Shown here: positions 21,435 through 32,363 of the stretch, one piece after another
Position numbering within the stretch: the first letter of the stretch is position 1
Layout of the letters: every line of letters begins with the position of its first letter
Source of the DNA: Fusarium oxysporum f. sp. lycopersici 4287
Taxonomy: Eukaryota > Ascomycota > Sordariomycetes > Hypocreales > Nectriaceae
Direction: 5' to 3'
Assembly: GCF_000149955.1 (NCBI RefSeq)
Contig: NC_030988.1
Coordinates: 262,174 to 326,173, forward strand
Length of the DNA stretch: 64,000 bases
Program-made: the position numbers and the translations under genes
The notes under the pieces: generated by a model
Told to the model about the DNA's origin: nothing
What the model saw: the letters and a program-made list of their open reading frames with translations, nothing else
The model's database searches: none

Positions 21435-22544
21435 CTTTTCTGCGAATTATTACAGCATCTGGCTGCGTTAGGATGTGGTTCAATGTAGATGGTAGGAAAG
21501 AGGCTCACAAGCTAGTTTCCCCAACCTAATGGTAATACTATCGAGTGGGGCGTATCCACGGTCAACTCAAGGAGGATAAACTTATTTTGTTACAAGTACA
21601 AAGCTGTTTTTGCTCCAAGACAACGACGACGACGATTATATAGTTAGAGGCATGTTTCTGCGTTTCACAGTTATACTGGTTTCTGCCGCTTCATTTTGCA
21701 GTTAATCCCGTTTGGGACGACCTTGGCACAAAACTTTCTGTCAACGCTGAGGAGATGGGCGTACGCATGACCATAACAGTACCCTAGCATGATCCACTAT
21801 TTCACATAAAGTTCACACAATAGCTCATGGAGCTCACAGGTTAGTGGGTCGAGCTCACATTGATTAGCCTCAAATAAATTTCTGCCGCAGTTGGGGGTCA
21901 AAAGAAAGTCGCAGGTGTGCAGGTAAGCCTAATGCTTGGAAGCTAGCCAGGGGAAATGCTTTTCCGTCCCATTGTATCCACAACGCAATCTTCGAGAGGT
22001 TTTGTGTAATACTCTTTGCGACATACGATTTATTGATGTTGAATGAAGATAATGTGGATCATCTGGGGAAGGGGCTACCCACGTGCAAAGAACGTTGATG
22101 GAATGGTAACGGCGGGAGCCAGCATGTGGCCTATACTCAATTCTGCCAGTGAAGAGAAGCAGTCTTCCATCAGAATTGTAGGATATACCAAGGCTATGTA
22201 TGCAAATCAAAGAAAGGAAGGAAAAAAGAAACCCGGAATCCTTCTACGCCCCAGCCATCAGCTACGACACGTTAACAGTTTAATTCTCTTAGACTCTATA
22301 TAATAAACCTACATAATGATATAACTGGTGACTAACCTTGTATTTGCTATTGCTTGGGATACCGAAAGCTGTCTTGTGACTTAATTATTCTAAGCGCGTG
22401 AAACTATTATACAAGTAAACGTCCAAAAGTTGTGACTCCTCCCGTCTGATCCGCCTTTGTCTCAAGCCGATGGCAGGAATTGCATCGGTCAAAGAGCCAC
22501 AACTAGGTACTATGTTATGAATTCCATGTTGATGCCTTGAGATG
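21435..22544. other. Intergenic, no gene recognised
   Basis: 1.1 kb. Small ORFs on both strands have no family match. One ATGTGAGCTCG motif copy (minus) lies at 21850-21860. Confidence 0.5.
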
Positions 22545-23465
22545 TTAATGATTCTGCAACCCGTAAATATCACCCAGGATCTCGACTGCACGCTGGGTAT
22601 TTCGCGAGCTTTTTGAGGCTCTCGACGAAGGGTCTTGCCTTGATGGTAGAATTTGATTAATGACATCATGCTTGGCTCGCAAATCTCTCAGTACATTCGG
22701 AAGAGTAGACGTTGATTTCAGGTCCCTCCATTTGTACCCCTTGCGAATGTCGTCCCATTGTTTGCCTTTCAACCTTTCATTGATGATATATTGTTTCTTC
22801 GGCGGTAGACGACTGATGATATATTCTAATGAGTCATTTCTCGCGGCCGATGGGCCATTGCGCATGTTCGGCTGAGCAGCATTCTGCGGTTCAGCTGGGA
22901 ATTTAGTATACTGCTTTGAAGTGCGAACACCCGAGTTTTGTGCGAGCGATGGTGTAGTTCGAGCCCTTGCTTGACTGGGTTTGGGAGGAGACGGATAAGT
23001 GGTCCTCATGTTCGACCACGGGTCACCCTTGGCATCAGAAGAACCTGGATAGCCACTAGGGGCGGATGGCTGGCAAAATGTGTTCTGCGCGGACATGGCC
23101 AGGGTTGTTTCCGGAATTGACTGATCAACGGAGCCAGAGTTGGTTGGTAAGCGCAGAGGGTGTGAGAACAAACACTGGTCGCCGCCTGGACATAATGGAT
23201 AACCGTAAGGACAGGCATTTAGGGTAGGCTCCCGTACCCAGTTGTAGCAAGGATATCCGGAGGTGCTGTTTTCAATGGGAAGGGTAGAGCTACTCAGATC
23301 AGGCCCGAACACAATCTGCGCTACGTCCTGAGATGGAAGCGCTGGAACGTTGGCAACAAAGCCCGAGTGCGGCAGAGGAACTGGGCCCGATGGCTCGAAA
23401 GTTTCAGCAGGGCTGAGGTGTGGATGTATGAATGCCCCGTGCCGTTGTGACAAATCATAGGTCAT
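22545..23465 (-). CDS. CCCH zinc-finger protein, disordered, with C-terminal helical domain
   Basis: The first ATG is at 23465 and gives 306 aa; the frame extends upstream only through non-ATG codons. A single CCCH finger C85-x6-C92-x5-C98-x3-H102 (ACPYGYPLCPGGDQCLFSH) is visible, a type that often binds RNA. The middle is Pro/Ser/Gln-rich and probably disordered. The last 100 residues (RNDSLEYIISRLPPKKQYII onward, then GKQWDDIRKGYKW) look helical and could be a helix-turn-helix-like fold. No named family. It is probably nuclear and regulatory, by inference. Confidence 0.7.
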   Translation of the reverse strand: MTYDLSQRHGAFIHPHLSPAETFEPSGPVPLPHSGFVANVPALPSQDVAQIVFGPDLSSSTLPIENSTSGYPCYNWVREPTLNACPYGYPLCPGGDQCLFSHPLRLPTNSGSVDQSIPETTLAMSAQNTFCQPSAPSGYPGSSDAKGDPWSNMRTTYPSPPKPSQARARTTPSLAQNSGVRTSKQYTKFPAEPQNAAQPNMRNGPSAARNDSLEYIISRLPPKKQYIINERLKGKQWDDIRKGYKWRDLKSTSTLPNVLRDLRAKHDVINQILPSRQDPSSRASKSSRNTQRAVEILGDIYGLQNH

Positions 23466-23689
23466 CTCAAAAAGCCGGGTGAATGAGCCACGATGTGAAC
23501 GTGATGAAAGTTGTTCAAAAAGAAACGGGGGAAAAGGCGGGAAAAGGAGACTTGTGACGACTGTGACTACTTTGCTTCTCACTCATATCTGGTGCCATCC
23601 ATCTTCTTATAATATTTCACACATTCATTACCTGCCTGCGAGCCATACTGTCGGGACGTCTGCTTCTCGTTGCGTTGGTTCAGAAAGTA

Positions 23690-23986
23690 ATGCTCAAAAT
23701 CAATCACCAACAGGCTTTACGACTGCCTTCTATCATGGATGATGAGCCCCTGTCTGACACTACAGAGTCACAAACATTGTCTTCATTGTGAGTATGGTGA
23801 CTCCACTTACTCAGGTCAGAATTAACAAGGTCAGGCCAATCCATCACCATTCAAGGCAAGTGTCCGAGCATCAAGGAGCGATCTCCGTCAATACTTCGAT
23901 CATGGGCCTCCCCTGGTGGTGTACAGGGAATTTTTCATTTTACCAGGCCTCCAGGCGGGGCAGGGGAACTGCATCCGGAAACTTGA
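23690..23986 (+). CDS. Possible two-exon small gene, uncertain frame
   Basis: An ATG frame at 23690-23787 (MLKINHQQALRLPSIMDDEP) ends at a good GTGAGT donor. Joining to 23815 keeps it open to 23986, giving 89 aa. A different frame across 23830-24050 looks more protein-like (LRQYFDHGPPLVVYREFFI, ending LLRPYGSLLRK), so the true structure may differ or the gene may be broken. No family is recognised. It diverges from the CCCH gene. Confidence 0.25.
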
Positions 23987-24550
23987 TGAAGCCGATTGGG
24001 AAGGGCGAAGAAACTTGAGAGAGTTGCTGAGACCGTATGGTTCTTTGCTCCGCAAGTGATAACTTCAGCTCCCTTGGTAGACGACTCGATTGATCAGAAT
24101 TTTGTTTGTATCGGCCGCCTCTCGATATAGTAACGAGGTCGGTATGATAACACTGGGTAGTTCACATGACATGAAAGTGATGCGGAAATGCTGGAATTAC
24201 GCAATGAGCGAATCCCGGCAGCTTGGGCCCTAACTTTTAGCGCTGTGAACTCGGGGTGGGGAATGACAGGGATTATAATCCGTCTGTGAAGCAGTGACGT
24301 TTCTAACTTGGGTCTAGCCATCGCGCGGAACCGAAACACGAGGTCATGTCGATTGATTAGCCCTTCTTAGTGACAAACCCTGTCTCGATAATCAAGACTG
24401 CTCACATCGCTCGGCTTCTCACTTCTGTCTTTCCAAGCTTAACAGCTCTCCACACACATGATTACAGACCCACTGCCGATGAAAGTGAGAAGCCTGGATA
24501 TTGAAATGAGAGATCATGGGCGATGCCAGATTAGACGAGTGACTATGGGT

Positions 24551-24931
24551 TCAAAGCATCGATAGCGGAAGACCCCGCAGCTTCGACGAATTAGAAATGA
24601 CTATCCAACATACCAACGTCTCGCGACCAGAACTTAGAAGATGCTTGGTCACGTAGGGTGGCAGCATACGGAACCGAAACGAGTTAACAAGTGCAGCAGT
24701 GAAAGCCGTTGGATGTTGTAATCGAGACAATTTCGTTAGTTCGTCGACCAACCTATGATCGACCCCTGCCGACTGGCCCTGAGTCAGTCGCACTCCAAGC
24801 TCAAAATCGCGCATGCGCGAACGCCTATAGGGCGCGCTGCTCCGGAAGTCTTCCGCGCCGGATCTCACGGGTGTAGTCTGTTGATGCCGCGGTGTTAAAT
24901 CCGGCGATTCCCGAAACAACGTTGGCATCAT
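24551..24931 (-). CDS. Hypothetical 126-aa protein
   Basis: An ATG-started frame on the minus strand. The N-terminal third is Arg/Ser/Pro-rich; the rest (LVDELTKLSRLQHPTAFTAA and beyond) looks helical. There is no family match, signal peptide or membrane segment. Flanked by empty DNA on both sides. Moderate codon regularity is its only support. Confidence 0.32.
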   Translation of the reverse strand: MMPTLFRESPDLTPRHQQTTPVRSGAEDFRSSAPYRRSRMRDFELGVRLTQGQSAGVDHRLVDELTKLSRLQHPTAFTAALVNSFRFRMLPPYVTKHLLSSGRETLVCWIVISNSSKLRGLPLSML

Positions 24932-27742
24932 CGAGTTTCAAGGCTTGCAAAGGACTACGTCGGTCGGGGAGATTGATTTCATACTAATCTAAACGGACAC
25001 GGAGTTATAGAGTGCTGCCGTACGAGCACCACCAGGGCAGTCTTTCTCTTCCAAAGACGTTTGGCCCTTCATTCAACCCCAATGATGAGCTTCGCGGACC
25101 CCTGGTGAGGTAATATCGGTAGAGGGAACATTGTGAAATGCGAAACCTAATTATGGTCCCGCTCGCGTTGGCGCAATTGAAACCCAGCCACGCTCCAGCC
25201 GGGGATTCCATGCACCATAACCATGCTAACCCTGTTTACATGGGGATGTCTCGGAATGATGAATGAACTGTAGTAGATAACGTCAAACTTGGCCAAGGAG
25301 CGGATTTTCACACGTCGCTTCAACATCGGAGATCACCTAGGTGGCTGCCTAAGGCGATTCAGGAAGGCCGGTGCAGATTGCATGCAGGATTTTAACGTGA
25401 TGACTGTGGGGCCCCCTCGCTTTTTGACCCATAGCTCATTTTGTTCCTGGATGCTCTCCTGTCGCCGGCCCCGGCAGGGTTTAATGTTGACTTTCTTATT
25501 GGACTTCTCCCCTTAGCCGTATACTCTGCTGCATATAGGAGAGACGACAACAGTTACTCTTTTTGCAGGTTCCAGTCCTCGTCTTTCTTGTCGCTGGCGT
25601 TGAATTCTCTTCGAATAGATCCCTCTTTCTTCCATATTTCGCAATCATACCATAGGTAGTAAGCCTTTAAATTGATTTACAGCTCCCACCGGAGCTAATA
25701 ATGCCGACTGTACTTTACTCTATAATTAGAGTAACCTTTAGTAAACTTAGGGTGATTTGCTAGTTATTAACCTGGCATAAACAAGCAGCCCCGTGGGGTT
25801 TAGCCCTATCAAGATTAGCCCCTAGCCTTGATTAGATCATTACGATGCTAATCTAGCTATACGGTTCCTGGTCACGCCTCATTTATTTATGACATGGGTA
25901 TGGAGAAGACGTTTCAAGTCAACAGCAAGCACTTGCACGATTGTCGGGTCTCGTGACCCCGGCGCCTTGGCGAGCAGTCAGTAGCCCACTGTAGCTGTAA
26001 CGGGTCTGCGAGTGTCGAGGGCCGGGAGTGAAATAGAACGTCTAAACCCTCCTTGTTAGGCTGCTAAGACTGATTAGGAATAGACAAAGTGGTCCGATTT
26101 GTCAGCCGACGAGAGTAGTGGGGCCAGTTTGTGACAGCGCTTTGTAGCTGCAGTAGCTTGGTTGATCAGCTCACTTACGGACAGCATGTTCCTCGACAAC
26201 CCCTGCTCTCTCTCTCTCTCTCTCGATCCTTCTGCCAACCTCAAAGATGTACAGAATAATGCATATATCAAGAAAGCAACGTCCTTCTCCATTTAGTTCA
26301 GTTTGAGCTTCAGAAATGCCAAGGCCATAAAGAGAGCCGATAGATACCGGTAAGAGTAAAGGGTTCCTTTGACTGCCGACATCGAAAAAGTTTCATGCAT
26401 GGACCAAGAGCTCAAGACAAGCGACGCATTGGAAGATCCACATTGGCCCCACTGGCGGCACGGACGAAAGGAAGAGGGCCCGAGCTGCCCAGGCTAATGA
26501 GTTTCTTTTTTTTTCTAATCCTAACAAAACGCTCTATCAGAACCAACAGCAGGTGTGTAACTAATGAGCCAATAGATGCTCGACCGAGGTTGCGTTAGGG
26601 AAGCCGATCCGGGTGCCTGGTGTAAATGAGTTAGTTACCAAGTAAACCAGAAACCGCCCGTTGTTGCCGATTGCGGCAGGTGGTTTTTCATGATTTGTAG
26701 CCAACCCTGTCAGCGAACAGGTGGCCCTGCATCCGCAGATCCCAATGATAAGCGGGAGAGCAAGGTATCAAACGGTTGATAGACTAATGAAGGTGATCTC
26801 TCTTACTGTCATATTCATCCCAGCAGCTTATTGGCGACTGCGTGAGTCAAATTTGGGACCGTTAAAAGATGAAGAAATCGCTTACCGGGTATTATTTTGC
26901 TTTTCCTGTATGAAACGGATGCCGATGCAAAGACTAATCTGAACACGCTCATAGTCTACCTGATAACGTGCATCATAGTCTGCTAACGGTAGAATATATA
27001 TGACAGTTGATGGTTACCATGCTTCACGTCCATAGAACCTAGTACGTTGGGTGAATGAATTCAAAGCGACAGGTGTCAAATCCTCCGTGATTTGCATGGA
27101 AAGCCCACTACAGGGTAACACATTGTTTTCAGGCGAGCTGACGACTACCGAAAACCTGAAGGAAATCGGTAGGACGAGCTGTGAATCCAAGCAATTCAGT
27201 TGCTCAGAATTTAGTCGTAGATGCGTGAGAATGCCCGTTCTTATTTCCAAATACTCCTATAGACAATTACGTAGGCTTTGGAAATGAAAAAAGGGTTCGT
27301 GGTGTGCACCGATGTTAGGAAATAATTACACCTGGAACGGGAGATCTTAGCTCTATTTTCCTGACTTCTGAGGAGCAACGAGGCTGTCCGACTGCAAAGG
27401 AAAAGGGTTCCAGCGGCCAACTGAGATTATGTCTTTTTAAGTTTTAACCGATCCGCTACATATTTGGCTATCAAGATTGGTCGTTCTATAGTCGGGAGTA
27501 GAATCGCCGCTTAACACTGGATCTAAATTAGACGGCTCCATAAGATGAGATATATATGCAAGATTTAACCCCAATAATAGAAATGTAAGCAAAGTCATGT
27601 AGAAAGAAAAGAATATCATAATGCCTCATCGCAAAATAACTAAAAACTCCCCAACTCTATCGCTGCGGCGTTTCACATTAAGAAATTATGATTGCCGGCT
27701 TATTTAGTTTTTGATACGTCAGCCGTTGAAGATGGCTTTGGT
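24932..27742. other. 2.8-kb gap without a supported gene
   Basis: Contains an AT-rich patch at 25690-25870 with repeated GATTAG and CCCTA words, a CT microsatellite at 26206-26224, and several short frames that match nothing. The purpose is unknown. Confidence 0.5.
26206..26224 (+). repeat. CT dinucleotide microsatellite
   Basis: Nineteen bases of uninterrupted CT repeat in intergenic DNA. Confidence 0.95.
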
Positions 27743-28556
27743 TTAATTGTAAAACCAATACATGGCCGTGTAGGAAGTGCTGTCGGCTCCTTTCGCCTTG
27801 CATCCGTGAGAAGCACCGCCGGCTGTCAGAACACGGTAGGCATAAGAAATTCCATGGCTACCGCCAGCATCACCAAGGAAAAGCCAGTTCACAGCACCGG
27901 TGCCTTCAGGCCCAGCGGGGGAAGAAGCAGGAGCTTTGATATCGCCGATCTTCTTTGCCACCAACAGTTGACGAGCCTTGTCGAGGTCAAAAGTCGGAAC
28001 ACCGGCAGCGTTAAAGTAGTGATGGCCAAGGTAAGGGATCTTCTTTGAAAGGCTTCTGATCTTGAGATCCTGTTTCTTAGGGAATGGTTTGACGAGAGAA
28101 GCTCCGGTGCCCTTTTCATTGAGATTCAGGGGGACTTTGAGGGTGTCTAGAATGTCCCCTGGGAGAGAGGCCCATTCATCCTGGGTTAGGGATGAGTGAC
28201 CTTGTCCGGGGTAGAGATGAGTGACATCATAAAGGACAGCTAGAGCACCGACGGGTGTGGGACTGGCAGCGGTATCGGCGCAAGTGTAGTTTTGAATACC
28301 AAAGCCAAGCGCGATATGCTTGAGAGACACGCCCTCAGAGGGTTCAGGAAGCTCAGAATCTGAAGGGCATGTCAGTGGATCTGAAATCATTGCGTAAGCC
28401 CAAGGGGCGGAGTTAATACTCACCACCACCATTGCTTGGAAGGACGGGGGTTGGCTTTGTGGGCATGCCACTTTGACTTGGGTATAAGTTATGAACTGGC
28501 GGCGAAGCCAAAGCCAAAGCAGCTGAAGTAAGGGCGAAGAAAAACCTAGCCAGCAT
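27743..28556 (-). CDS. Secreted DUF3455 family protein
   Basis: Exons 28556-28424 and 28380-27743 (43-bp intron, GTGAGT donor, TTTCAG acceptor) give 256 aa. Residues 1-18 are a signal peptide (MLARFFFALTSAALALAS). The body shows the fungal DUF3455 pattern: a Ser/Pro-rich start, LKHIALGFGIQNYTC, a GALAVLYDVTHLYPG block, KIPYLGHHYFNAAGVPTFDL, and the ending GAVNWLFLGDAGGSHGISYA with TAGGASHGC. Such proteins are sometimes annotated as malate dehydrogenase-like, without biochemical basis. It is probably extracellular; function unknown. A TATA-like TATATAAG (minus) lies at 28662-28669, about 105 bp upstream. Confidence 0.88.
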
Positions 28557-29713
28557 GGTGAAAATCGGGGTGTGAATGTGTCAGATGGTGAGAGACAATA
28601 TTACGAAGGATGTGGTTAAACAAAAGAACTAAGGTAAAAAGGGTTAGAAGATACTGTGGTCTTATATAATATTAGCAGCAATAAGAGTACTACTACATAG
28701 ATGGGGCATCTTTCCGCAAGTGCTTATGTGACGGGTAGTGAACAGACTAGTGTGGAATGAGAAATGGTTGGAGTAGGCAGCCAATGAAACTAGCTTAATC
28801 AGTATAGTCGTTGTGAAATACGAGAGCCTATACACGAGCTAACAATATGACGCGGGTAGCATGTGGCACAGGTGATACGAAACATGACTAATAGCAAGTT
28901 AGCACTTGCAGGCTAGGCAACTCTCGACATGTTGGACCTGGATGGCACCGAATTAGCATGGTTAATCCCCCCTCATTTTTATATCTCGTAACTTCTACTA
29001 GGTATAGATAGAGGCAGAATGAGGGCCATCATGACCATGTGCGGTAGGGCGCCCCGCGTGGTTAATGCTCTGACGTCCGTGTTTAGGCAGGGCAAACGGT
29101 GACTGGCGCGCCCATGTTTGAACACTTACATAAGAGTCAAGATGAAGATCTTTCATAGTTTGGGCTGGGTCCTGGGAGGCTTTGCTGAAAACAAGCCCCA
29201 AGCCAACTCCTTGAGTGGTGCATGATCCCCAAAGGAGGTCCCAAACTGAAACATAATTCTCCTATTCTAAGGATTCGCCCCGTGGCCAGCCTGTAGCAGA
29301 GAGAGGAAAAAGATCGCTTCCGCTCACATCGATATAGAGAACGAAATGAACGATTAAAGGAGACATACAAATAAGCAGTGGGTGAGATTGCATAACAATA
29401 TCTCTTCTTACTCAATACCGCAGAGTCGCTGTCGCATGTCGGAACTGTTGTGACAGCTCCCCCTAGTCGCTTGGCTTGCTTGTTCGGTCTTCTCACGCTC
29501 TGCAATGCACATCTGTCCCTCTACACGCCCACACACGCCCTCGCAGGATCCAACACAAACGTATGTAGTAGGCGTAAGCTCTCCTACGCTCAGGTGCACG
29601 CAGAAAACGGACCCCAGCAACTTGTTGAGTGTGTGCGAAAAGCCCCAGGCCTCAAATAAACTCCCTTCCCTCGATTCCATACTCCATCTTCTTCTTCCTT
29701 CCCTGGATAGAAT
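28557..29713. other. Divergent intergenic region
   Basis: 1.16 kb between the DUF3455 and PAP2 genes, serving as promoters for both. CT-rich stretches precede the PAP2 start. The minus-strand frames at 28998-29728 are chance. Confidence 0.5.
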
Positions 29714-31017
29714 ATGCATTCCTATCACAAGATGGGCGGCTCAAGTTTAGGAACCTTATCTAGTGGTTTGCTAGGTCGTCGCTTTCCTGTCCGACTCGTC
29801 TTGTCCTACCTCTTCGACTGGATCATTTGCTTTGCCTTTGTCGGCATTGGAGGTTGGCTCGATCGTATTGCACCTACTAAGCGACCCTTTTCACTTATTG
29901 ATGCCAGTATCTCGTACGTCAGATATTCATAGCTCCCAGTTAATGCCTGCAAGCTAACATCATTCGTAGATATCCCTTCGCCGAACATGAACTCGTCCCT
30001 GCGTACCTCCTCTTCGTCCTCGCCGTTGGCGTCCCCTTTGTCATTGTTGTCGTCGTCTCCTTGATCCTTGTTCCTGGCATGACCGTACCCAAGGGAACAC
30101 CAAAGACTCTAATCTGGCAGCGCAAGCTCTGGGAGCTCCATGTCGGTCTCCTCGGCCTTGTTCTATCCCTGGCGCTGTCATGGTTCTTTACCAGTTCTAT
30201 GAAGAACCTGTTTGGCAAGCCCCGACCCGATCTCCTATCCCGGTGCGATCCCGACTGGGGCAATATCGACAGGTATCTCGTCGGTGGTTTTAAATGGCAG
30301 AGCATGACAGGGCAGCTGGTCTCGGCCGACATCTGCCGGCAGACAGACAAGTACAAGATCGACGACGGCTTCCGCTCATATCCTAGTGGCCACTCATCCG
30401 CCGCCGCTGGAGGTCTCATCTATGCCTCGCTCTTTATGGCGAGCAAGTTTGCCATTACTCTTCCTTTCATCCTGCCGCCCGCTGCTTCTGCCGCAGGAGC
30501 GGCCAGCCATGCGGCATTCCCCTCCCAAATCCACACTGATCCCGTTGTCGATCACTATGAGCTCTCGCGCACCCGTGGTCTTGATGGCTCCTTTTCTTCC
30601 ACTCCTACAAAAGAACACGTAGGACAAGACAACACCAAGGTCCAGTCTCTGCGTCGCCAAGCTGCGGCGCCCCCAATCTACCTCCTTGCTCTTGGCCTTC
30701 TGCCCTTTGGTGTCTCAATCTTCATCGCCGGTTCTCGTTGGCACGACCGCCGTCATCACGGCTTTGATATTCTCTTCGGCTACTTGATGGGTTTCACTGC
30801 CTCGATCTTTGCTTTCCGATACTATCACTTGCCCATTCGCGCTGGTGCGGGTTGGGCTTGGGGCCCTCGTAGCGACGAGCGCGCCTTCTGGGCTGGTATT
30901 GGACGACAAGGCTATGCCGGCACAGATGAAGAGCTTGGCGTATATTCTCGTCGGCGTGACGTGGGCCACTCTGCAGACACCTCGCACCTGCCTGTTGGCA
31001 GCGTAAGAAGCCGGTAA
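29714..31017 (+). CDS. PAP2-family lipid phosphatase (DPP1/LPP-like)
   Basis: Exons 29714-29913 and 29970-31017 give 415 aa. The PAP2 motifs are complete: K145...R152-P153 (KNLFGKPRP), P205-S-G-H208, and S322-R-x5-H329-x3-D333 (SRWHDRRHHGFD). H208 and H329 are the expected catalytic histidines. Six or so membrane segments surround them. Relatives dephosphorylate phosphatidate, diacylglycerol pyrophosphate or lysophosphatidate at the vacuole or ER membrane. A loop between motifs 2 and 3 is longer than in yeast DPP1 and is Ala/Ser/His-rich. The C-terminus is hydrophilic. Substrate is not determined by sequence. Confidence 0.93.
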
Positions 31018-32250
31018 TGGTCGGGCAAAGGAGTTTTCAAATGTAATAGCTTCTATAGGGCTTATTCCTAGTTTGACTTACACTCCTCGACAACGCCTGG
31101 GGCAATTTCTTCGATCTTGCCGGCGTTCTCCCAAGTAACTTCCTTTTCCTCGGGAAATCCTACCCATGCAAACCTACGTTCCGTCTTACTCTTTTTGGTA
31201 CGGTGTTGAGAGATTTCAAAAACATGGTATAGGTGGAGACCTGTTGCGGAGTCACAACGTCCACGATCCGCCCAAACTTAGAAAGTAGATTAGGCGCATG
31301 ATTATGAAGACGGCGTTTCTCTACCCAGCTAATGTTGCCGTCTTTCCAAGAAACCTTGATTGAAACGGTATATTCCTTCTCATGGACAACTTAATCTATG
31401 AATCGATCAATGTTTTCGGTTATAATGAGGCCCGAAATCTCGGATTCTCTGATAATATTAGCACATAATGGCACTGAAAGACTTGAGAAGATTTTCTAAT
31501 TGAAAGGAGGATTCTTAGTATAAATCTTCTTAAGAATGCTATTAACTAGGCATTTGGTCTTACATTCATTATGAAATTGAACCCCAAGGCTTGTTTATGT
31601 GCCCTTACTTTGGTCGGGAGGAGCCTCATGGTTTCTCCTGCCTTGGTGATAAGGATCATCATGCATGGCAATAAATGATAGGTATGGTCGTTGGGGCCAC
31701 TGTTTCGGTATATATTTGGCGTTAGCGTTTGGAGATTGATTGAGGCTAGCAAGACTACCTAGGTACTGGATGAGGGTATGTTTCATCGACTCATTGAATT
31801 GTTGGGTGGTCAGGGATCCGTCAAAGCTAAAGCTGTGAGCCACCACTCAGACCCACCGAACTAGGACGAGCTCACATAAGAATGTGAACTCGGCGGTGAA
31901 CTCGGCGCTCCATGATAGGCCCGCTTTTACAACCAAACTCATTCAGTCAAGAGGAGCTCTTCCGTTCTGACTTTGGAGATGCTCCACTCCCCTTGATCCC
32001 AATAATCAATGATCCAGCACTCTTCTACCCATTTTGAAGGGACTCTTTGTCCTGACCAATAAAGAAGCGCATGATGTTTATCATGCCGATTGGGTTGTGC
32101 CCATCGGCCGGGGCCGGCCGTGTACTCTGTGCAAACAAATGGCTAGCGGGCATTTTACAAGCCCAGGAATAGAATCTCAGCGCCACAATCGGTTCCTTTT
32201 TTTCCTCTTTTTTTCTTCTTTTTTATTTTTCTTTTACAACAAGTGAAGTT
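31018..32250. other. Intergenic with hairpin and T-rich tract
   Basis: 1.2 kb without a supported gene. It contains a short hairpin and 12-bp repeat pair at 31867-31904 (listed) and a T/C-rich run near 32188-32235 next to the dispersed repeat. Confidence 0.5.
31867..31904. repeat. Hairpin of ATGTGAnCTCG motif plus 12-bp direct repeat
   Basis: CGAGCTCACAT (31867-31877) and ATGTGAACTCG (31882-31892) form inverted 11-bp arms with one mismatch around a 4-bp loop. GTGAACTCGGCG then repeats in tandem. The arm sequence is the same word seen in the minisatellite near 17110. Confidence 0.7.
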
Positions 32251-32363
32251 CCAAAGATTGCCAATAACTCAATAGAGAATGATAAATAAAAAACGCCATA
32301 CTCAGAGGGCCAAAAATTGCCATTGGCAGAATCGAAACCAGGAGATGCCCTAATCAATTAGCC
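32251..32363 (-). repeat. Dispersed SINE-like repeat, copy 1
   Basis: About 113 bp that aligns, in inverse orientation, along its whole length with 44460-44570. Roughly three quarters of positions agree and many differences are transitions. On the minus strand it begins GGCTAATT and contains GGTTTCGATTCTG, close to an RNA polymerase III B-box. Its first bases overlap the last codons of the FMO gene, supplying the TAA stop. Confidence 0.75.

Noticed and set aside
27051..27287. Plus-strand 78-codon frame
   Set aside because: Overlaps an equally long antisense frame; no motif or splice support.
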